Positions 5,849-10,160 of a DNA stretch of 10,160 bases are shown one piece after another. Source of the stretch: Nitrospiria bacterium (GTDB lineage: Bacteria > Nitrospirota > Nitrospiria > Nitrospirales > UBA8639); NCBI GenBank assembly GCA_030430725.1, contig JAUIKP010000077.1, positions 1 through 10,160 of the forward strand, given 5' to 3'. Under the pieces are notes generated by a model. The model saw only the letters and a program-made list of their open reading frames with translations. It was not told the origin of the DNA and searched no databases. A program made the position numbers and the translations under genes. Each line of letters opens with the position of its first letter. Position 1 is the first letter of the stretch.

Positions 5849-7324
5849 TTACCTTTCCTGCCGCTGTTCGATAGGGACCGTTCTTCCTGTGACAAATGAA
5901 CGGGCGAGTGCAATTTCATCGTAACTAAATTCCCACAAGACCAGATATGCCAAAATAATCACCACTCCGATAGACCCAATTTTAATCGTGAGCAAAAGGC
6001 CCGCTGTTGGCCACATCACTGCCAGCGTATAGGCCATGAGGCTAATGACGGCACTACGCCAGATTGTACCAATTGGTGGGAAAACCCCCCAAAGCCGGTA
6101 GATCGCAAACACGGAAGCGAGGGCGCCAATTCCCTGACACAGGGCTGTCACCGTGGCAGCGCCCAGGGCATCGAATCGAGGAATCATCACCAAGTTCCCG
6201 ATCACCACCAGCAAGACCAGCGGGATACTTATATAGACGGTGAATAGTGGAGCACCTGAGGCCGTCGCAATGACCACGGCTACTGAGACCATTACAAAGG
6301 CGATGGCTCCCATAATCAACACCCCCAGGATGGGACCGGCAAGTTCGAAAGACTGGCCAAACACCAATGTGACAATTTCAGGAGCAGCGCCCGCAATGAG
6401 GGCTCCAAACGGAAATAAACCCACAACTATTCTCATTGCCCCCAATCCCATATTTTTGGCCTGATCTGTTTTTCCCTCAAAAAGCAGACGGCTCACTGTC
6501 GAAAGCAATAATGGAGAAAACGACATCCCGAACAAACCAGGGATGATCGATAAATTTTGAGCCGCTCCATAGATTCCTGCCTGCTCCAGTGTTCCGCCAA
6601 GCATTTTCAGCATAACTAAGCCCATGCTGGAAAAAATAAGGAACAAGATGGATGAGATACACAGGAGAATACCGAAGTCATAAAATGGGCGAGTGGGAAT
6701 GGTTATCTTGCCAAAGAGGGGAGGCCAAACATAACGACGGCTAATAACGAGTTCGACCAGGGAGGCACCGATACTTCCAAATATAGCGCCAGGAACCGAT
6801 AGCCCCATTTCAACCAGGAACAGAATCAACACCAGCCTGGCAATCCATCGGCAAGCATTTGTCACCGCTTTCTGCCGAAAACTCCCAATTCCCACGAGGA
6901 TGCTCTGATGAGCTTGCGCCAGACTACTGATCGGAATGTGGAGGGCAAAGAGGGCGAGATACGGAGCGAGCAGCGGTTCGCCGAGAAGCCAGGAAAGAGG
7001 AAATGAGAGCAGTCCGAGTAACACTCCTCCGCCAACCCCTGCAACGAATTGCAACCGGAGGAGGGTGCTGCCAACTGGAAGCCAGTTTTTCGCTTCCCCA
7101 ATAAACTTAATCGCCGGACGAGCAAAAAATGAGTTAATTCCGAGCTCCACCCACCCAAACAACGTTGCAGAGAGTACCAATAAGCCATAGCCATCCGTTC
7201 CAAGTCGTCGGGTGAGGAACCCGGCGGTAATAAGTCCCGTAAGGGGAAACAGGAGCCCGGCGAGAAAGACTCGGACTGTCCCATCAACAAGATGACGGCC
7301 TGGTTGGGACGACAAGGGACTCAC
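5849..7324 (-). CDS. Polysaccharide flippase, Wzx-like (MOP/MATE-type superfamily)
   Basis: This gene encodes 491 residues of a highly hydrophobic protein with roughly 12-14 membrane segments, spaced as in O-antigen and exopolysaccharide flippases. Clear ones lie near residues 16-37, 44-64, 91-114, 118-135, 160-192, 214-240, 295-322, 330-356, 361-381, 386-411, 421-440 and 443-465. The N-terminal run FLAGLLFPLTGLITAGFLTRRLGTDGYGLLVLSATLFGW is the signature opening of the family, and YGAAQNLSIIPGLFGMSFSPLLLSTVSRL is the typical mid-protein segment. It should flip a lipid-linked oligosaccharide from the cytoplasmic to the periplasmic face of the inner membrane. The start is a GTG at 7324-7322 that overlaps the TGA of the upstream SGNH gene by four bases (GTGA). 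A weak AGGG lies 8 bases upstream, so translation is probably coupled. It is the last gene of the reverse operon and converges on the forward gene set. Confidence 0.93.
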   Translation of the reverse strand: MSPLSSQPGRHLVDGTVRVFLAGLLFPLTGLITAGFLTRRLGTDGYGLLVLSATLFGWVELGINSFFARPAIKFIGEAKNWLPVGSTLLRLQFVAGVGGGVLLGLLSFPLSWLLGEPLLAPYLALFALHIPISSLAQAHQSILVGIGSFRQKAVTNACRWIARLVLILFLVEMGLSVPGAIFGSIGASLVELVISRRYVWPPLFGKITIPTRPFYDFGILLCISSILFLIFSSMGLVMLKMLGGTLEQAGIYGAAQNLSIIPGLFGMSFSPLLLSTVSRLLFEGKTDQAKNMGLGAMRIVVGLFPFGALIAGAAPEIVTLVFGQSFELAGPILGVLIMGAIAFVMVSVAVVIATASGAPLFTVYISIPLVLLVVIGNLVMIPRFDALGAATVTALCQGIGALASVFAIYRLWGVFPPIGTIWRSAVISLMAYTLAVMWPTAGLLLTIKIGSIGVVIILAYLVLWEFSYDEIALARSFVTGRTVPIEQRQER

Positions 7325-8319
7325 CGGGCAAACCCTGGTTGGTGTTCAACATACAGGGCTAATTCTTCCCCGATTCGACGATGAACCGCAGGAGAAGGAT
7401 GCCGGTCAAACCGACTTGCCATATATTCTTCAGCGGTAAATTCTTTACCTAGATAGGATAAATCAAGATACCTGATACCGTCTTGCATCAGTCTGTCAGG
7501 AAGAGGACCCCAGGCGTTTTCCTCCATTCGTGGAAGGAGCGTAATCAATGAGGAAAGACCATATTGCTTTGCCGTCTCATTGAATTGTCGAATGTAACGG
7601 TAGGAGTCGGGAATCTCGTCGCGTGAAAGCAGTGGGTCAAGGTATTGAGGTGGAGAAACCCACCGTGACCCCAGATCCCGGAGCACATATAGAAGGCGAA
7701 TTCCTCTTAAGGCCTCTCCAAACGGAGAATCAAGAAGACTTGCGATCTTTTGACCAACCAGGTAACCAGCTGAGTCAATGGTGGGAGTCCGGTCGAGATT
7801 CAGATCAGGCGGAATGATAGCCATGACAACCAGATCCGGCTGAATATTCACTAAACGGTGTTGGAGCATGGCGGCCATCTCTTTGACGCTATACGCCGAT
7901 ATACCGAAATTAAACACTTTCACGGCCAAGAGGTTCTGGTGTTGATTCAGCATATGTTCCAGAACTTCAGTGAACGTTTCCTCAGTATTGGGAACTCCTT
8001 CCCCAAACGTGACGGAATCACCCACGATCGCAATACGATATTCCTGGGGTTGTTTGGTGCCATAGACTATTCCGGAGACTTTCGAACGCAATCCCAGGCT
8101 ATCCGTGTTAATGAAAACAAGACCCCTGGCTCTGGCCTGCATAAGATTAGGTTTATGTATGTAGGAAATGTCCTCGCTCGGTTCAAATGAGGTGTAGATC
8201 GGATCATGAATATGATGCTCCGAATACCCCCATATCCGAACGCTTATCTCCAAGAGGAGGATAGTTACGAGGAGCAGGTAACCACCATACAAAATGGTCC
8301 TCTTCAATTCTTTCGGCAT
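7321..8319 (-). CDS. Membrane-anchored SGNH/GDSL-type hydrolase
   Basis: This gene encodes 332 residues from the ATG at 8319. The frame is open 58 codons further upstream, but that part overlaps the GT2 gene, and AAGGA stands 7 bases before this ATG. Residues 7-30 form one membrane helix after a lysine/arginine-containing start, so the catalytic domain is probably periplasmic. IAIVGDSVTFGEGV (97-109) contains the block I GDS with nucleophile S102. FNFGISAYS (136-144) is the block II-like Gly segment. FDRHPSPAVHRRIGEEL at 304-320 provides the Asp-His pair (D305, H307) near the C-terminus. The usual block III GxND is not clear: the matching segment reads MAIIPPDLNLD (166-176), so the oxyanion Asn may be displaced. 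Related proteins remove or transfer acyl groups on sugars; here it may be an acetyl esterase or transferase acting on the exported glycan, which is an inference. It lies 17 bases after the GT2 gene and overlaps the flippase by 4 bases. Confidence 0.82.
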   Translation of the reverse strand: MPKELKRTILYGGYLLLVTILLLEISVRIWGYSEHHIHDPIYTSFEPSEDISYIHKPNLMQARARGLVFINTDSLGLRSKVSGIVYGTKQPQEYRIAIVGDSVTFGEGVPNTEETFTEVLEHMLNQHQNLLAVKVFNFGISAYSVKEMAAMLQHRLVNIQPDLVVMAIIPPDLNLDRTPTIDSAGYLVGQKIASLLDSPFGEALRGIRLLYVLRDLGSRWVSPPQYLDPLLSRDEIPDSYRYIRQFNETAKQYGLSSLITLLPRMEENAWGPLPDRLMQDGIRYLDLSYLGKEFTAEEYMASRFDRHPSPAVHRRIGEELALYVEHQPGFAR

Positions 8320-8326
8320 CGATATT

Positions 8327-8331
8327 TCCTT
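8327..8331 (-). promoter_or_regulatory. Ribosome binding site deciding the SGNH hydrolase start
   Basis: Reverse-strand AAGGA stands 7 bases before the ATG at 8319, in the 17-base gap after the GT2 stop. It favours this start over the longer open frame reaching 8493. Confidence 0.7.
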
Positions 8332-8336
8332 CTTAC

Positions 8337-9278
8337 CTAAGCCAACCGTTGTGGACTTCGTCCAGGTCCGGCAATGTAGCCTACAAATTCTCCTGCTGCG
8401 TGACAACAAACGAGAATCCCCAACAAAGGCAGACTTGCAAAAATTTTCCCCAACAACCGGTGTTTGCTCACCAGGGCTTTGAGAGTAGACCAAAGAAGAT
8501 AGGACGGAAGGATGGCCGTGGAGCCAAGACGAAGCATACGCCCTACACTCCCCAGTTCTTCCAAGCGAAATCCTGCGATAGACCGGCCGTTATGAAAATG
8601 GGCCGCGAAAGTCCCCCAAAAACCATGTGACTGAACATGGAAGACGAGAAGGCGGTCATCAGCAATGAGCACTTCCCCCTCTTGGCGAAGTTGTCGGGTA
8701 AACAGCATTTCCATCACCCCGAGTTGAGAAGCCATTCGGGGAACAACCCGACGCTTATAAGAAATATTGGCCTGTAAACAAATTCGCTCGGATGGTCCAT
8801 TCCTAATCGGTGACACGAATGGCGCGAACACCAGAAAAAAATTTGCCCAATCTATCAGGGAAGTCGTGGCTCCATTCTCGACCTCCCCACCAACGGCAAC
8901 AGCATCGGGATAGTCTTTGTGGACTTGCATGATCCGCTCACACCAATCGGGGGCAACCCGACAATGATCCTCTGTAATGGCAATGATTTCTCCTCGTGCG
9001 TGAGACATCCCAAGCTTCCGAAGATTGAAAACGGATGCGCCCGTGTCCTTCAGCCACATGACTCCCTTATAGGACTCTTTCCCCATCTCAGGCAACCCTC
9101 GACCATGGCCGTCCGCCACAAGAATTTCGGCTCCGACTTTCTGGGCTTGTTCAAAAAGAGAGTCTAAACAGGCGCGTATCTCCGGCCAAGGCTTCGTCGT
9201 GGCGACCACGATTGAAAGCGGTGGTCGCTTGGTTGGGTCTGTCGTTTGTCCGATTGAATGACTTGTTTCCGTTGGCAT
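8337..9278 (-). CDS. GT2-family glycosyltransferase with TEDH in place of DxD
   Basis: This gene encodes 313 residues from the ATG at 9278, with AAGGA 9 bases upstream inside the end of the preceding gene and only 2 bases after its stop. The GT-A domain begins at residue 20 (PPLSIVVATTKPWPEIRACLDSL) and continues through EILVADGHG (51-59) and NLRKLGMSHARGEIIAITEDHCRVAPDWCERI. The usual DxD position reads T102-E103-D104-H105, a form I recall from a subset of bacterial GT2 proteins in glycan clusters. ICLQANISYKRRVV (166-179) is the acceptor-side segment, and LLVFHVQSHG (210-219) matches the core end. Two hydrophobic stretches at about 252-270 and 278-300 likely seat it in the membrane, and the C-terminal layout parallels the GT2 encoded at 3690-4658. 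It is likely to add a sugar to the lipid-linked unit. Whether TEDH is fully active cannot be told here. Confidence 0.87.
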   Translation of the reverse strand: MPTETSHSIGQTTDPTKRPPLSIVVATTKPWPEIRACLDSLFEQAQKVGAEILVADGHGRGLPEMGKESYKGVMWLKDTGASVFNLRKLGMSHARGEIIAITEDHCRVAPDWCERIMQVHKDYPDAVAVGGEVENGATTSLIDWANFFLVFAPFVSPIRNGPSERICLQANISYKRRVVPRMASQLGVMEMLFTRQLRQEGEVLIADDRLLVFHVQSHGFWGTFAAHFHNGRSIAGFRLEELGSVGRMLRLGSTAILPSYLLWSTLKALVSKHRLLGKIFASLPLLGILVCCHAAGEFVGYIAGPGRSPQRLA

Positions 9279-9280
9279 AC

Positions 9281-10159
9281 TTATAAATCCTTTGGTTTCG
9301 ACAGCCTACTCCCTGAGATTTCTTGATAACATTGTAGGGTCCGCCGTGCCGTCTCCTCCCATCGAAATGCCGCAGCTCGTGCAAACCCTTTTTCCCGATA
9401 CTGGTCACGGCTTGCCTCGTCGTTAAGCAACTGATCCATGGCTTCGGTCAAAGACTCGAGATCATCCGGAGGGACCAGTATGGCGGCACCTTGGAGGTTT
9501 TCTATTAATGAGGAGGTTTGCGAGCTGATCGTGGGGACCCCGCAAGCCATGGCTTCGAGTGGAGGAAATCCAAACCCTTCTTGCAATGATGGATACACGA
9601 AGAGAGTGGCCCCGGCATAGAGCTGCGGCAGATCGGATTGGTGAACATATCCCAACACATGAACCCGGTTTCGCAGTTCCAGATTGTCAAGCTGTTTCAA
9701 CAGGTCATCATACCCCCACCCCATACGGCCCGCCAGCACCAAATGCTCCTTCGTCTTTCTCATGGTCACCAGTTGCTTGAAGCTCTGGATCAAACGTGGG
9801 AGGTTCTTGCGCGGCTCGATGGTCCCTACATAGAGAATGTAGGATACAGGAAGCCCCAGCCGTTCAAGAGTATTCTGAATGGCCTCCCTCGGATAGACTT
9901 TGAATTCTTCTCCGATACCCCCTGGGATCACTCTCACTTTTGTACGAAGAAGATCCGGAACCCAATGATCCATATCCTCTTGAGTTGAACGGGACGGAAC
10001 GGTAATGACATCTGCCCGTCGAATGCTCCACAAAAGGAACTGGCGGTAAGGGAGACTGCGTCGCAGAAGAATGTGACAGTTCGGGAGAGTAAAGGAGGTC
10101 ATATCGTGCACGGTGAGGATATGGTGCTGGCAGCCTCGCACCATGGGCATGATGAACGA
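9281..10159 (-). CDS. GT4-family glycosyltransferase, N-terminus outside window
   Basis: The frame is open from the window edge to a TAA at 9283-9281, giving 292 residues; about 70-90 N-terminal residues are probably missing. An internal Met at 10150 is unlikely to be the start, because the frame continues upstream and the HILTVHDM segment just after it is normally about 90 residues into such proteins. Counting from that Met, visible features are VHDM at 14-17, ADVITVPSRSTQEDM (46-60), VIPGGIGEEF (74-83), the donor-binding YVGTIEPRKNLPRLIQSF with R114 and K115, LVLAGR, LGYV, and the EX7E pair E191/E199 in EGFGFPPLEAMACGVP. This resembles mannosyltransferase-like enzymes of O-antigen and exopolysaccharide clusters, but the sugar is not determinable. 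It is the first visible gene of the reverse operon; its last codons carry the AAGGA site of the next gene. Confidence 0.93.
   Translation of the reverse strand, partial: SFIMPMVRGCQHHILTVHDMTSFTLPNCHILLRRSLPYRQFLLWSIRRADVITVPSRSTQEDMDHWVPDLLRTKVRVIPGGIGEEFKVYPREAIQNTLERLGLPVSYILYVGTIEPRKNLPRLIQSFKQLVTMRKTKEHLVLAGRMGWGYDDLLKQLDNLELRNRVHVLGYVHQSDLPQLYAGATLFVYPSLQEGFGFPPLEAMACGVPTISSQTSSLIENLQGAAILVPPDDLESLTEAMDQLLNDEASRDQYREKGFARAAAFRWEETARRTLQCYQEISGSRLSKPKDL
9288..9292 (-). promoter_or_regulatory. Ribosome binding site of the reverse-strand GT2 gene, inside the upstream gene
   Basis: Reverse-strand AAGGA lies within the last codons of the upstream GT4 gene, 9 bases before the ATG at 9278. 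The two genes are 2 bases apart, so they are surely co-transcribed and probably translationally coupled. Confidence 0.65.
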
Positions 10160-10160
10160 A

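Noticed and set aside
8320..8493. N-terminal extension of the SGNH hydrolase
   Set aside because: It overlaps the end of the GT2 gene in another frame, and the ATG at 8319 has a well-placed AAGGA and a normal membrane-anchor start.

Overview
The window is part of a surface-polysaccharide biosynthesis locus (capsule, O-antigen or exopolysaccharide). It holds five certain glycosyltransferase genes or gene parts, a probable sugar methyltransferase, a membrane-anchored SGNH/GDSL-type hydrolase and a Wzx-like flippase. Base composition is near 50% GC and dips in the non-coding stretches. Shine-Dalgarno sites are ordinary (AAGGA, GGAGG) and genes are tightly packed, as in a bacterium. The flippase plus soluble and membrane-associated glycosyltransferases suggest a Wzx-dependent pathway, probably Gram-negative. 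Nothing in the window fixes the phylum, and I do not name one.

Layout. Bases 1-573 (+) are the C-terminal half of a GT4 glycosyltransferase cut by the window edge. A poor, gene-sparse zone follows (574-2425). It contains one opposite-strand gene (950-1807) that looks like a TylF/MycF-type methyltransferase, flanked by about 375 and 620 bases without a convincing gene. From 2426 a forward set follows: a full-length GT4 enzyme (2426-3571) whose C-terminal half is a close paralogue of the fragment at 1-573, then a GT2 enzyme (3690-4658), then a second type of GT4 enzyme (4664-5788). A convergent reverse-strand operon meets it at about 5789-5848. In its own reading direction it runs GT4 (entering from beyond 10160, ending 9281), GT2 (9278-8337), SGNH hydrolase (8319-7321) and flippase (7324-5849). 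Its junctions are 2 bp, 17 bp and a 4-bp overlap.

How the genes probably work together (inference). The glycosyltransferases add successive sugars to a lipid-linked repeat unit at the cytoplasmic membrane. The methyltransferase and the SGNH protein could decorate or trim substituents such as O-methyl and O-acyl groups. The flippase moves the lipid-linked unit to the periplasmic face. No priming transferase, Wzy polymerase, Wzz/Wzc copolymerase or nucleotide-sugar synthesis gene is visible, so these must lie outside the window.

The points most worth a second look are the direct duplication of the GT4 gene around an inverted methyltransferase island, an eight-C homopolymer inside the methyltransferase gene, a perfect 10-bp tandem duplication that sets the C-terminus of the third forward glycosyltransferase, and a leader hairpin ending next to a strong ribosome binding site. 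I see no RNA gene, CRISPR array, transposase or toxin-antitoxin pair, and nothing that points to a wholly new system.
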